Both the position numbers and the translations under genes were made by a program. From NCBI GenBank assembly GCA_024280455.1, contig JAJRQC010000054.1:1-64000 (forward strand): a stretch of DNA of 64,000 bases, in the 5' to 3' direction. The notes under the pieces were generated by a model, which saw nothing but the letters and a program-made list of their open reading frames with translations, was not told where the DNA came from and did no database searches. Source of the stretch: Deltaproteobacteria bacterium (GTDB lineage: Bacteria; Desulfobacterota; Desulfobulbia; Desulfobulbales; Desulfobulbaceae). Positions 27,465 to 36,134 of the stretch are shown here, piece by piece (position 1 is the stretch's first letter; each line of letters starts with the position of its first letter).

Positions 27465-28737
27465 GCCGATACGAAAGTTCCTGCTGGTGACCATTGTCGC
27501 AGCCTGGTCTCTTTCGATGTTTGTTCACCCGCTCTACGGGGAAGAAGACCCGGGGGAGCGGAAAGTCGCCGTCCGGGTCGTTGCTGTCCTGTCTACGGAT
27601 GACCTGGGCGTGGAACTTCGCTATCCGTCGTCGGTCTACTGTGATCTTGCTATGGATGAAACCTATGTAGTCGGCGGCGGAGAGGGTAAGGTTGTTGTGT
27701 ATGGCCCCAATTTCTTCCCGGTTGCCTCTCTTGCCGGGGGCAGAGGGGCGGATGCGCCAAGGGGGATCTACATCGACGGGAAGAATAACCTCTATGTCTG
27801 CCAGGGAAAATCAGCCTCCAGGCCGGGACGTGTGACAATCTACAACCCCGCCTTCTTCCCTGAACAAGAGATCACCTTTGCCGATATGCCGGAAGGTGAG
27901 AATTTTGCGCCGGGCAACCTGGTCATCGGAATCACCGGGAATATGTATATTACCGGTCTGAACACCAGAGGCGTTATGGTCCTTGACGGCAACGGCGGCT
28001 TTTTACACTGGCTGAAACCCCGGGACCGCATCTTTGACCGCAAGGCGCTTGAAGCCCTCGCAGGCTCGGAGGCTGTCGATCCGGAGATCCTGCCGACCGA
28101 TTCAATGCAGTCGGAACAAAGCAAGGCGGCAGAGGAAGAGGATGAGTTGAAAAAGTTGCTGCCCCCGGCTCTGCAGCCCCAGGGGCGGAGGGTTGACGAC
28201 TCGGAAGAACCTTCCGTTGTCGGACCGGTTAAAATCGTTGATGTGAAACGGGACTCGACCGGACATCTGTACCTGCTGAGCGAGGAGACCAGCAAGGTGT
28301 ACGTGTACAACTCAGCCGAGGAATTTTTGTTCTCTTTTGGCCGCAAAGGCGGTTCAACCGGCAAGATGAGCCGTCCCAAAAGTCTGGTCATTGATGAGAA
28401 AAGGAAAGCCGTTTTTATTGTCGACTACATGCGTCATACGATCCTGATCTATGATCTGGGTGGAAGGTTTATGTATGAGTTTGGTGGGCTGGGAAGGGCA
28501 CCCGGATGGTTTCAGTATCCGAGCGGACTTGCCATGAACCGGGAGGGGCAGCTGCTGGTGGCCGATCTCTTCAATCATCGGGTCCAGGTGCTTGATGTCC
28601 AGTTTGACTATACCTTTCCGATGTTCACGGTCCCGGATGAACAGGAGCAGCCGTACGACGGACCCCAACCTGATGAGGACCAGGATGAGGAGCTGATCCC
28701 CGAAGAGGGGGAGATTTTGCAACCGCAGCCTTTGTGA
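27430..28737 (+). CDS. NHL-repeat beta-propeller protein, exported
   Basis: Up to 435 residues. A hydrophobic signal ends near PLYGEE. Propeller blades include PRGIYIDGKNNLYVCQG, NLVIGITGNMYITGLNTRGVMVLDGNG, DVKRDSTGHLYLLSEETSKVYVYN, RPKSLVIDEKRKAVFIVDYMRHTILIYD and PSGLAMNREGQLLVADLFNHRVQVLD. A low-complexity acidic insert (about 210-270) and a Pro/Glu/Asp-rich tail are notable. The start is uncertain: TTG 27430, GTG 27439 or GTG 27445, all inside the cytochrome gene, so translation is coupled. It is the third propeller in the locus and the last gene before a terminator. Confidence 0.75.
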   Translation: MAVVSVENVITEPIRKFLLVTIVAAWSLSMFVHPLYGEEDPGERKVAVRVVAVLSTDDLGVELRYPSSVYCDLAMDETYVVGGGEGKVVVYGPNFFPVASLAGGRGADAPRGIYIDGKNNLYVCQGKSASRPGRVTIYNPAFFPEQEITFADMPEGENFAPGNLVIGITGNMYITGLNTRGVMVLDGNGGFLHWLKPRDRIFDRKALEALAGSEAVDPEILPTDSMQSEQSKAAEEEDELKKLLPPALQPQGRRVDDSEEPSVVGPVKIVDVKRDSTGHLYLLSEETSKVYVYNSAEEFLFSFGRKGGSTGKMSRPKSLVIDEKRKAVFIVDYMRHTILIYDLGGRFMYEFGGLGRAPGWFQYPSGLAMNREGQLLVADLFNHRVQVLDVQFDYTFPMFTVPDEQEQPYDGPQPDEDQDEELIPEEGEILQPQPL

Positions 28738-28790
28738 TTCAGGTTCGGGTATATTCTTAAATTTTATAGGGTTTTTTTTATAAGATTGAC

Positions 28791-28826
28791 AAACGTCTCT
28801 GTCGTACTGGCTGGGACGTTTTTTTG
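28791..28826 (+). terminator. Terminator ending the electron-transfer locus
   Basis: A 9-bp stem (28791-28799 with 28813-28821, one G-T pair) is followed by a run of seven T. It lies 54 bp after the last propeller gene and marks the end of that operon. Confidence 0.75.
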
Positions 28827-28833
28827 TTCGCCT

Positions 28834-28892
28834 GTAACCAGCATGGCTGGACCAAATTCTCAGGCCACAGCCACAACGAACAATGAAAGAGG
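28834..28892 (-). repeat. Truncated copy of the dispersed repeat
   Basis: Reverse orientation. It keeps AACCAGCATGGCTGGACCA and ACAGCCACAAC, then loses similarity. It follows the terminator directly. The rest of the interval to 29020 shows only the ribosome site of the next gene. Confidence 0.75.
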
Positions 28893-29020
28893 CTCAAGAG
28901 TCAAGGCCTTGGAAGGCCACTTTCATATAAAAGGAGGGATGAATTTTATTGCAAATTCCGTGGAGGACCACTAAAAAGTCGATACGTGTTGTTTCCCCGT
29001 GGCTTTTGTAAGGAGAATAA

Positions 29021-29572
29021 ATGAGGTTTCTGGTTCCCGAACAGTGTTGTCTGTATGTGGTTGATCCGCAGGAGCGTCTCATGGCCCATATCCATGAGGC
29101 CGGGAGGGTGGTGAAAAATATTGCACTGATGATCCGGCTGGCCGGGACATTTTCGCTGCCGGTTCTGGCCAATACCCAGTATAAAAAAGGTATTGGTCCT
29201 ATTGTGCCTGAACTTGCCGATCTGTTGACCGGCGTGCCCTGTCCGGATAAGGTGGAGTTCAACGGTCTGGCCAATACAGAGGTCAGGCTGGAGCTGGACC
29301 GGCTGTCACCGTCGGTTGATACTCTGCTGCTCTGTGGCGTCGAAACCCATATCTGTATTTACCAGACCGCCATGGGCGCCCTGGATGCCGGCTACAAGGT
29401 ACGGGTTGTTGCCGATGCTGTTTCCTCAAGAACATCGGAGAATGACCGCTTTGGTCAGTCACGGCTACGTGAACTGGGGGTGATTCTGCAACCCTCGGAA
29501 ATGATAATTTATGAATTACTCCAGCAGGCCGGAACGCATGAGTTCAAGGCCATGCTGCCCTATTTGAAGTAG
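29021..29572 (+). CDS. Isochorismatase-family cysteine hydrolase
   Basis: 183 residues. The likely catalytic triad is Asp15 (VVDPQERL), Lys77 (PDKVEFNG) and Cys112 (CGVETHICIYQT), in the order of the nicotinamidase/isochorismatase superfamily. The E-THICI block with the conserved Thr-His is typical of the ycaC-like branch. It probably hydrolyses an amide or ester in the cytoplasm; the substrate cannot be told. A clear AAGGAGAAT precedes ATG 29021. A CTGACAC tandem repeat separates it from alaS. Confidence 0.85.
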   Translation: MRFLVPEQCCLYVVDPQERLMAHIHEAGRVVKNIALMIRLAGTFSLPVLANTQYKKGIGPIVPELADLLTGVPCPDKVEFNGLANTEVRLELDRLSPSVDTLLLCGVETHICIYQTAMGALDAGYKVRVVADAVSSRTSENDRFGQSRLRELGVILQPSEMIIYELLQQAGTHEFKAMLPYLK

Positions 29573-29582
29573 GTGCCGGAAT

Positions 29583-29629
29583 CTGACACCTGACACCTGA
29601 CACCTGACACCTGAAATCTGACACCTGAA
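29583..29629 (+). repeat. CTGACAC heptad tandem repeat upstream of alaS
   Basis: Six to seven 7-bp units, mostly CTGACAC with variants CTGAAAT and CTGAATC, ending 5 bp before the alaS ATG where a Shine-Dalgarno would be expected. Similar short arrays lie at 3249-3274 and 58658-58682, also just upstream of start codons and in the same sense orientation. Confidence 0.9.
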
Positions 29630-29633
29630 TCTA

Positions 29634-32288
29634 ATGAAAGGCAACGAAATACGAGCACGGTTTTTAAACTATTTTGCCGACCGCGGACACGCGGTTGTCG
29701 AGTCTTCTTCCCTGGTGCCTCACGATGACCCCACCCTGCTCTTTACCAATGCCGGTATGGTGCAGTTTAAAAAGATTTTTATCGGCGAGGAACAGCGAAA
29801 CTATACCCGTGCCGTCACTTCCCAGCGATGTGTCCGGGCAGGCGGCAAACATAATGATCTGGAAAATGTCGGCCATACCGCCCGCCACCACACCTTTTTC
29901 GAGATGCTCGGCAACTTTTCCTTTGGCGAGTATTTTAAGAAAGATGCGATTTCGTATGCCTGGAATTTTCTCACCAGAGAGCTTGGTTTAAATCCAGAGC
30001 AGCTCTGGGTTTCAGTATACCAGGATGATGACGATGCCTTTGCGCTCTGGGAACAGATTGAGGACCTGCCCAAAGGTCGTATAGTCCGACTGGGCGAGGC
30101 GGATAACTTCTGGGCCATGGGTGATACCGGCCCCTGTGGTCCCTGTTCCGAAATTCATATCGATCAGGGGCCGGAACACGGGTGCGACCGGCCCGACTGC
30201 GCCGTTGGTTGTGAATGCGACCGGTTTCTTGAGCTGTGGAATCTTGTGTTTATGCAGTTTAACCGGGATCAGTCCGGAACCATGACCCCGCTGCCTAAAC
30301 CCTCCATTGATACCGGCATGGGACTTGAGCGGGTGGCGGCGGTTCTGCAGGGCAAATTCAACAACTTTGACTGTGATCTGTTTACTCCGCTCATCGACCA
30401 TATCGCCCAATTTTCCGTTAAGTCCTATAAAAAAAATAAAGCCGATGATGTGGCCATGCGGGTTATTGCCGACCATGCCCGGGCGACCACCTTCCTGGTT
30501 GCGGACGGGGTGCTGCCCTCCAATGAGGGCCGGGGCTATGTCCTGCGCCGGATCATGCGTCGGGCGATACGATTTGGTCGCAGTCTGGGGTTAACATCAT
30601 TTTTTCCAGGGGTCTGCGCCCTCGTTATCGAGATGATGGAAGAGGCATATCCCCATCTCACAGGTGCCCGTGAGCTGCTGGCCAAGGTGGTCACCAACGA
30701 AGAGGCCCGTTTTGGCGAAACCCTGGATAATGGCCTCGCCATGCTGTCCAGGGAAATCCGGCGTCTGCAGAAAGAACAGGGTGACGCGGCCTGTATTGAC
30801 GGAAATTTTATTTTCAAATTGTATGACACCTATGGCTTTCCGGTGGATATTGTCCGTGATGTGGCCCTTGAGCACAAGATTGCCTTTGATGAGGCCGGGT
30901 TTAAGCAGGCCATGGAGCAGCAGCGACGGCAGTCCCGTAAATCCTGGAAAGGGACGGATGTTGATCATCTTGATACAGGGATTCTTGCCCTGCTTGAACA
31001 GGGAAAACAAGCCGAGTTTACCGGCTATACCACCAGGAATGAGCGCTCGGTGGTGGAAGGTATTCTCAACCAGGACGGTGCGTTGGTCCAGGAAGCAGGG
31101 GCAGGGGAGCAGGTCCGACTGTTCTGTCCCCGGACACCGTTTTATGCCGAGTCCGGCGGTCAGGTCGGTGATCAGGGTGTGATCAGCTGGGACGGCGGCC
31201 GCTTTCAGGTGGAACTAACCGTTGCCCCTGCCGATGGCCTTATCCTCCATGAGGGACGGGTTATAGAGGGAACCCTCAAGCAAGATCAACAGGTAAAGCT
31301 GGAAGTGGCGGACGATGGGCGTACGGCAACTGAGCTCAATCATACCGCTACCCACCTTCTGCATGCAGCCATGAAACAGATTCTTGGCGATCATGTCAAA
31401 CAGGCAGGTTCTCTGGTGGGTGCTGACCGGCTTCGCTTTGACTTCACGCATTTTTCGCAGGTTACTCCTGTTGAAATACAAGCCATTGAAGAAAAGGTTA
31501 ATCGCGAAATTCGCAGAAATATTCCTCTTGATACCAGCGTGTTGTCCAAGGATCATGCCGTTGCCGAAGGGGCCACAGCCCTGTTTGGTGAGAAATACGG
31601 TGACGAGGTGCGGGTGGTCTCTATTGGTGATTTTTCCAAAGAACTCTGCGGCGGTACCCATACCGGTTCCACCGGTTCCATTGGCCTGTTTAAAATTATA
31701 TCCGAGTCCGGTAGTGCCGCCGGAGTGCGCCGAATCGAAGTGGTGACCGGACCTGCGGCTGTTGCCTGGGTCCAGGATCTTGCCCACAGGGCGGATGAGG
31801 TTGCCGGGCTTCTCTCCGGACCCTTTACTGAAGCGCCGGAACAAATTGTCTCCCTGCTTAAAAAACAAAAAGAGCTGGAAAAGGAGCTCGCCGCCCTGGC
31901 CGCCTCCCAGGCACTCTCAGGACTGGATCAACTTATTGAGGGTGCGGCTGAGATTGCCGGAGTCAAAGTGATCCGCGGGCAGATCCAGCTGGACTCGCCC
32001 AAGACCCTGCGCGAGGTAGGGGATAAGGTGCGAGACAAAATGGGCAGTGGTATTGCTGTTCTTGGCGGAGAGATTAACGGCAAGGTGGCGTTGCTGGCCC
32101 TGGTCAGCAAGGATTTGACCGGACGGGTCAAGGCCGGTCAGCTGGTGGGCCGGGTTGCGGAAATTGTCGGCGGCAAGGGGGGCGGACGGCCCGACATGGC
32201 CCAGGCCGGTGGCTCCATGCCGGATAAACTACCCGAGGCGATCAAGGCTGTGCCTGAAATCGTTTCTGAGCTTCTGGGAGCTGACTGA
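29634..32288 (+). CDS. alaS: Alanyl-tRNA synthetase
   Basis: 884 residues, normal for AlaRS. It attaches alanine to tRNA-Ala and edits mischarged tRNA. The N-terminal class II core is clear (FTNAGMVQFK, GDTGPCGPCSEIHID). The editing domain has HTATHLLHAA and the distal CGGTHTGSTGSIG. The C-terminal DHHA1 region ends in GGKGGGRPDMAQAGG. No Shine-Dalgarno precedes ATG 29634; a heptad repeat takes its place. The TGA stop overlaps the next ATG by one base, so the ketosynthase gene is translationally coupled to alaS. Confidence 0.98.
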   Translation: MKGNEIRARFLNYFADRGHAVVESSSLVPHDDPTLLFTNAGMVQFKKIFIGEEQRNYTRAVTSQRCVRAGGKHNDLENVGHTARHHTFFEMLGNFSFGEYFKKDAISYAWNFLTRELGLNPEQLWVSVYQDDDDAFALWEQIEDLPKGRIVRLGEADNFWAMGDTGPCGPCSEIHIDQGPEHGCDRPDCAVGCECDRFLELWNLVFMQFNRDQSGTMTPLPKPSIDTGMGLERVAAVLQGKFNNFDCDLFTPLIDHIAQFSVKSYKKNKADDVAMRVIADHARATTFLVADGVLPSNEGRGYVLRRIMRRAIRFGRSLGLTSFFPGVCALVIEMMEEAYPHLTGARELLAKVVTNEEARFGETLDNGLAMLSREIRRLQKEQGDAACIDGNFIFKLYDTYGFPVDIVRDVALEHKIAFDEAGFKQAMEQQRRQSRKSWKGTDVDHLDTGILALLEQGKQAEFTGYTTRNERSVVEGILNQDGALVQEAGAGEQVRLFCPRTPFYAESGGQVGDQGVISWDGGRFQVELTVAPADGLILHEGRVIEGTLKQDQQVKLEVADDGRTATELNHTATHLLHAAMKQILGDHVKQAGSLVGADRLRFDFTHFSQVTPVEIQAIEEKVNREIRRNIPLDTSVLSKDHAVAEGATALFGEKYGDEVRVVSIGDFSKELCGGTHTGSTGSIGLFKIISESGSAAGVRRIEVVTGPAAVAWVQDLAHRADEVAGLLSGPFTEAPEQIVSLLKKQKELEKELAALAASQALSGLDQLIEGAAEIAGVKVIRGQIQLDSPKTLREVGDKVRDKMGSGIAVLGGEINGKVALLALVSKDLTGRVKAGQLVGRVAEIVGGKGGGRPDMAQAGGSMPDKLPEAIKAVPEIVSELLGAD

Positions 32289-33541
32289 TGAGTGATCTTT
32301 CTGCACGTGAACGTTTCGTTATTACCGGAGTTGGGTTGACCGCTCCCGGCGGGGCTAATGATTTACCCGAGTTCAGGCGCCGTCTGCTGGGCGGTGTGAG
32401 CGGGATATCGACTATCGATTTGCGCTATATGGGCAAGGCTCCGGCAGGAATTTGCGCCTTTGAAGAAACCCGGTACCGCAAGAAAAAGGAAAATAAACGC
32501 GGAACCAGGGCCGGTTGTATCGGGGTCTACTGTGCCGGTGAGGCCCTGGCCGATGCCGGGATTGATTTTTCCGGATACGCGCGGGCCAAGACCGGAGTCT
32601 ATATCGGGCTCACTGAACATGGAACGGTTGAGACGGAAAATGAAGTCTATAATATCAGCCAGTTCGACTATAACGTGGACTATTGGACCCATCATCATAA
32701 TCCCCGTACTGTTCTTAATAATCCGGCCGGTGAAATCACCATGAATCTCGGTATTACCGGGCCTCATTATACCGTGGGTGCCGCCTGTGCCGCCGGCAAT
32801 GCCGCTCTCATTCAGGGCGTGCAGATGCTTAAACTGGGCGAAGTCGACCTCGCCCTCTGCGGTGGAATTTCCGAGTGCGTGGGTTCGTTTGGAATCTTTG
32901 CCAGTTTCAAGGCCCAGGGGGCTCTGGCCGAACATCCCGACCCGACCAAGGCCAGCAGGCCTTTGGACAGAGAGCGTAACGGAATCGTTATCTCCGAGGG
33001 CGGTTGTGTTTTTACCCTTGAACGTCTTGATCGGGCGCTTGCCCGCGGGGCAAAAATATACGCGGAGATTGCCGGATATGCGATGAATTCAGATGCTCGG
33101 GATTTTGTCCTGCCCTATGGGCCCCGTCAGAGTGAATGCATGCGCCTTGCCCTGGAAAGGGCGGGTATGGAGCCGGGTGACATTACCATCATCAATACTC
33201 ATGCCACTGGAACCCTGCAGGGCGATATAGAGGAATGCAAGGCCGTGCGGGAGGTTTTTGGAGAGTGTCCGGGCACCTGGACAAACAATACAAAATCATC
33301 CATCGGTCATGCCATGGGCGCGGCCGGTGTCCTTGAGCTGGCCGGTAACCTGTCCTCGTTTACTGATAATATGATTCATCCGACCATCAATCTGGATAAC
33401 CTTGACCCGGACTGCGCCTTGCCCGGACTAGTGGCGGGAACAGCGAGGAAAGTGGACCGGGTGAATGCCGTTCTCAACAATTCATTCGGCATGGTCGGGA
33501 TAAATTCCGTGATTATAGTCAAGAGATTTGTGGCAAACTGA
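32288..33541 (+). CDS. Beta-ketoacyl-ACP synthase (KAS I/II type)
   Basis: 417 residues. The Cys-His-His triad of elongating ketosynthases is visible: the nucleophile in AACAAGNAAL, then NTHATGT and KSSIGHAMGAAG. The C-terminal NNSFGMVGINSVIIVKRF fits FabF. It would condense acyl-ACP or acyl-enzyme with malonyl-ACP. AACAAGN in place of the usual TACATS and the HHHNPRTVLNNPAG region show it is a divergent member, unlike housekeeping FabF. It opens the lipid cluster shared with ACP, CrtI-like enzymes, FabG, FabZ, FabI-like and OleA-D. It starts at ATG 32288 inside the alaS stop. Confidence 0.9.
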   Translation: MSDLSARERFVITGVGLTAPGGANDLPEFRRRLLGGVSGISTIDLRYMGKAPAGICAFEETRYRKKKENKRGTRAGCIGVYCAGEALADAGIDFSGYARAKTGVYIGLTEHGTVETENEVYNISQFDYNVDYWTHHHNPRTVLNNPAGEITMNLGITGPHYTVGAACAAGNAALIQGVQMLKLGEVDLALCGGISECVGSFGIFASFKAQGALAEHPDPTKASRPLDRERNGIVISEGGCVFTLERLDRALARGAKIYAEIAGYAMNSDARDFVLPYGPRQSECMRLALERAGMEPGDITIINTHATGTLQGDIEECKAVREVFGECPGTWTNNTKSSIGHAMGAAGVLELAGNLSSFTDNMIHPTINLDNLDPDCALPGLVAGTARKVDRVNAVLNNSFGMVGINSVIIVKRFVAN

Positions 33542-33604
33542 AATTAGTTATGGTATATCTGTCTACTTCCGTCAAGAATGATGGCCTCGTAGAAGGTTGA
33601 ATAC

Positions 33605-33690
33605 ACCTGTTACGCAGTGCGTAAAATCAACAGGTTAGGACATCTCCACCGTCGGTGGCAAGGCTTTTCGAAGTCTCGCATACTCGCCAT
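33605..33690. repeat. Hairpin-rich element between ketosynthase and ACP genes
   Basis: It contains TACGCA-G-TGCGTA (33611-33623), flanking CCTGTT/AACAGG arms and CCACCG-T-CGGTGG (33646-33658), followed by GGCAAGGCTTTTCG and CGACACCGACA. A related block lies at 62903-62940 (CCGCCG-T-CGGTGG, GGCGAGGTTTTTACGACACC). It is probably a small dispersed palindromic repeat. Confidence 0.6.
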
Positions 33691-33762
33691 CTACGACACC
33701 GACATAAATACCAGTACGTATTGCGTAGACTATTTTCTTTTTTTATATAACAGAGGACAGGT

Positions 33763-34014
33763 ATGACCCGGGACGAAATCAAGGATCTTATCCTTGAAAT
33801 CATAGAGGATATTGATGAGGATGCTGAGTTTGACGGTCTGGATGCCGATGCGCCGCTCCGTGACCAATTGGATCTCGACTCCATGGATTTCCTTGATATT
33901 GTGATGGAGTTGCGTAAACGCTATAAACTGCAGATTCCTGAAGAAGAGTACCCGGAACTGGCCACCCTGACCAGTTGTGTGAATTACCTTGAGCCAAAAC
34001 TTAAAGACGCCTGA
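33763..34014 (+). CDS. Acyl carrier protein
   Basis: 83 residues, acidic. The phosphopantetheine serine lies in DLDSMDFLDIV near residue 43, and the DSM motif matches the DSL/DSM of carrier proteins. It carries growing acyl chains as thioesters. AGAGGACAGGT precedes ATG 33763. It is a dedicated ACP placed between the ketosynthase and the first CrtI-like enzyme, which implies a separate pathway from bulk fatty-acid synthesis. Confidence 0.93.
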   Translation: MTRDEIKDLILEIIEDIDEDAEFDGLDADAPLRDQLDLDSMDFLDIVMELRKRYKLQIPEEEYPELATLTSCVNYLEPKLKDA

Positions 34015-34019
34015 TCCGT

Positions 34020-35396
34020 TTGGCTGATTATCAGCTTATCATCATAGGCGGATGCCTGTCCGGGCTTGCCGCCGGTATTCGTGCAGCCCGTTTCGGGCAG
34101 AACATTCTTATCCTTGAACAGCATTCCCTGCCCGGTGGCCTGAACTCCTGGTATTTTCGCCACGGTCACCTGCTGGAGACCGGTCTCCATGCCATGACCA
34201 ATTTCGCCCCGGTCGGTGATAAACGCGCCCCCCTGAACCGCCTTTTCCGGCAGCTTAAACTCTCCCGTAAACGGTTTGTCACCCGTGAGCAGTTCGGTTC
34301 GGAAATCATTTTTCCCGATCACAGGCTGCGGTTTTCAAACGATCTTTCTCTGCTGGTCCAGGAGATTGCCCGGGAATTTCCGGCCAGCGGGCAGGGCTTT
34401 CTCCGCCTGGTCAAAGAGATGGAAACCTACGATCCCTTTGCCCCTGCCCCCTGGCGCTCCGCCCGGGAATATCTGTCGGAGCGGCTGGCAGATCCCCTGC
34501 TTGAAAATATGTTGCTGTTGCCGCTCATGGTTTATGGCAATGCTGAAGAACAGGATATGGATCTGGGTCAGTTTGCGATCATGTTCCGGGCTCTTTTTCT
34601 GGAGGGATTCTTTCGGCCCGAGGAGACCATCCGTGAATTTTTAGGGCTCCTGATTGACCAGTTCAGAGAGTTTGGCGGGGAAATTCGTTTTAAGACCGAG
34701 GTCGCAGAGATTGTTCACGACCAGAGTCGGGTGCAGGGTCTCAGATTGCAGGGCGGGGAATTTTTAACCGCCGATAGGGTTCTCTCCACCGTCGGCCTGC
34801 CCGGCACGGCAGCGCTGACCGACTGGCCCCTTGAACAAAAACGCTACACCGGCAGGATGAGTTTTGTCGAAACTATTTCCCTGTTGCCTGAGTCACGCCG
34901 TCATGATCTCAGCCGCGATCGAACCATTCTTTTCTATTCACACAGCAATAGCTGGCAATACCAGCGGCCGGAAGAGTTGATTGATCCATCCTGGGGGGTT
35001 ATCTGCTTCCCTGAAAATTTTCAGGGAATCAAGGCAAAAAAAACCTTTCAACTCCGGGTCACCAATGCAGCCAATTATGATCAGTGGCGGCAGCTTGATT
35101 CAGGGGCCTACAAAAAAGAAAAAGAGCGCTGCTTCAAAGAGTCGACGGAGATGGTCGCTAAAATTGTTGGGAATTACGCGCAGGACGTTGTATATCAGGA
35201 CAGTTTCACTCCTCTGACCATTGAGCGGTTTACCGGTAAAGGGGCAGGGGCTGTGTATGGCAGTCCGATCAAGATCAAGGACGGGCGAACCCCCTGGGAA
35301 AATCTTTTTATCGCCGGTACCGATCAGGGCTATCTTGGTATTGTCGGAGCCATGCTCAGCGGGGTGACAATCGTTAATCAGCATCTTCTGGGCTAA
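34020..35396 (+). CDS. CrtI/phytoene-desaturase-like FAD oxidoreductase 1
   Basis: 458 residues. The N-terminal dinucleotide fold is YQLIIIGGCLSGLAAG with the acidic LILEQHSLPGGLNSW end, typical of the phytoene desaturase/retinol saturase superfamily. The C-terminus IAGTDQGYLGIVGAMLSG is the FAD-binding end motif. The first Gly-x-Gly is GGC, slightly unusual. It starts at TTG 34020, only 5 bp after the ACP stop; no ATG keeps the Rossmann fold. Linked to ACP and KAS, it may desaturate, isomerise or cyclise an ACP-bound acyl chain. The exact reaction is unknown. Confidence 0.8.
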   Translation: MADYQLIIIGGCLSGLAAGIRAARFGQNILILEQHSLPGGLNSWYFRHGHLLETGLHAMTNFAPVGDKRAPLNRLFRQLKLSRKRFVTREQFGSEIIFPDHRLRFSNDLSLLVQEIAREFPASGQGFLRLVKEMETYDPFAPAPWRSAREYLSERLADPLLENMLLLPLMVYGNAEEQDMDLGQFAIMFRALFLEGFFRPEETIREFLGLLIDQFREFGGEIRFKTEVAEIVHDQSRVQGLRLQGGEFLTADRVLSTVGLPGTAALTDWPLEQKRYTGRMSFVETISLLPESRRHDLSRDRTILFYSHSNSWQYQRPEELIDPSWGVICFPENFQGIKAKKTFQLRVTNAANYDQWRQLDSGAYKKEKERCFKESTEMVAKIVGNYAQDVVYQDSFTPLTIERFTGKGAGAVYGSPIKIKDGRTPWENLFIAGTDQGYLGIVGAMLSGVTIVNQHLLG

Positions 35397-35481
35397 CCCG
35401 CATATTTCACAAGCGATCTGCTGCAGATAGCGCAGACTTTTCGCTTTGATATTTATGAACTATGCGGGCCAAAGACCTTGA

Positions 35482-35521
35482 TCCTTTATGCATGAAGTGG
35501 TAAAGGTTTATGCATAAAGGA
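35482..35521. promoter_or_regulatory. Palindromic operator upstream of vapBC
   Basis: Perfect 12-bp arms TCCTTTATGCAT (35482-35493) and ATGCATAAAGGA (35510-35521) with a 16-nt spacer. The right arm merges with the AAAGGAGG ribosome site of vapB. VapB antitoxins typically bind such palindromes, so autoregulation is likely. Confidence 0.75.
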
Positions 35522-35529
35522 GGCCGATT

Positions 35530-35733
35530 ATGAGAACAACATTGGATTTGCCGGAAGAGTTAGTTCTGGAAGCCATGAGGGCTACCCGGATTCAAACGAA
35601 AACCAGGGTTATCATTATGGCCCTTGAAGAGTTGGTCAGAAAATCAAAAATTTCCGAGTTAAAAAACTTTAAGGGAACGGTTGATCTGGATATTGATCTT
35701 GACCGTCTCCGGGGTCGTTCATGTCGATTTTAG
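35530..35733 (+). CDS. vapB: VapB-family antitoxin
   Basis: 67 residues. The N-terminal MRTTLDLPEELVLEAMRATRIQTKTRVIIMALEEL is the ribbon-helix-helix-like DNA-binding pattern of DUF2191/VapB antitoxins. The basic C-terminus (RLRGRSCRF) probably masks the toxin. Strong AAGGAGG upstream. It overlaps vapC by 13 bp. It is inserted between two CrtI-like genes of the lipid operon, pointing to recent acquisition. Confidence 0.88.
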   Translation: MRTTLDLPEELVLEAMRATRIQTKTRVIIMALEELVRKSKISELKNFKGTVDLDIDLDRLRGRSCRF

Positions 35734-36116
35734 TCGACACCTCTGTTTGGGTCGAATATTTCCAAAATGGAAAGCGTTGTGGAAAGCTTGATTTTTTCAT
35801 AGACGAAAATGTCGTCATAACAAACGACCTGATACTTGCAGAGTTGATCCCTTTTCTGAAAATACGAAAGCAGAAAAAAATTATAGAATTACTTGGTGCT
35901 GTCCAGAAGCTGGAATTGTTTGTTGATTGGGAACAACTTGTTGAACATCAGTATACATGTCTCAAAGAAGGTATCAACGGTATTGGCATACCTGATTTGA
36001 TCATTGCCCAGAATGCGCAACAGAACCATTGTGAAATTTATTCTCTCGATAACCATTTTCAATTGATGAAAGATGTCCTTGGCATCAAGCTCATTTCTCC
36101 GGCCCCTAATTTTTAA
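35721..36116 (+). CDS. vapC: VapC-family PIN-domain toxin
   Basis: 131 residues. PIN-domain acidic residues are Asp6 (LVDTSVW), Glu41 (LILAELI), Asp93 (GIPDLIIA) and Asp111 (YSLDNHF), the full Mg2+-binding set of VapC ribonucleases. It probably cleaves RNA when released from VapB. Its start lies in the end of vapB. The second CrtI-like gene begins 18 bp later, so read-through from vapBC could drive the lipid genes. Confidence 0.9.
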   Translation: MSILVDTSVWVEYFQNGKRCGKLDFFIDENVVITNDLILAELIPFLKIRKQKKIIELLGAVQKLELFVDWEQLVEHQYTCLKEGINGIGIPDLIIAQNAQQNHCEIYSLDNHFQLMKDVLGIKLISPAPNF

Positions 36117-36134
36117 TCTCTAGCTTCTATCATC

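Noticed and set aside
29583-29629. Tandem repeats as a CRISPR array
   Set aside because: Units are 7 bp with no spacers; a simple tandem repeat.
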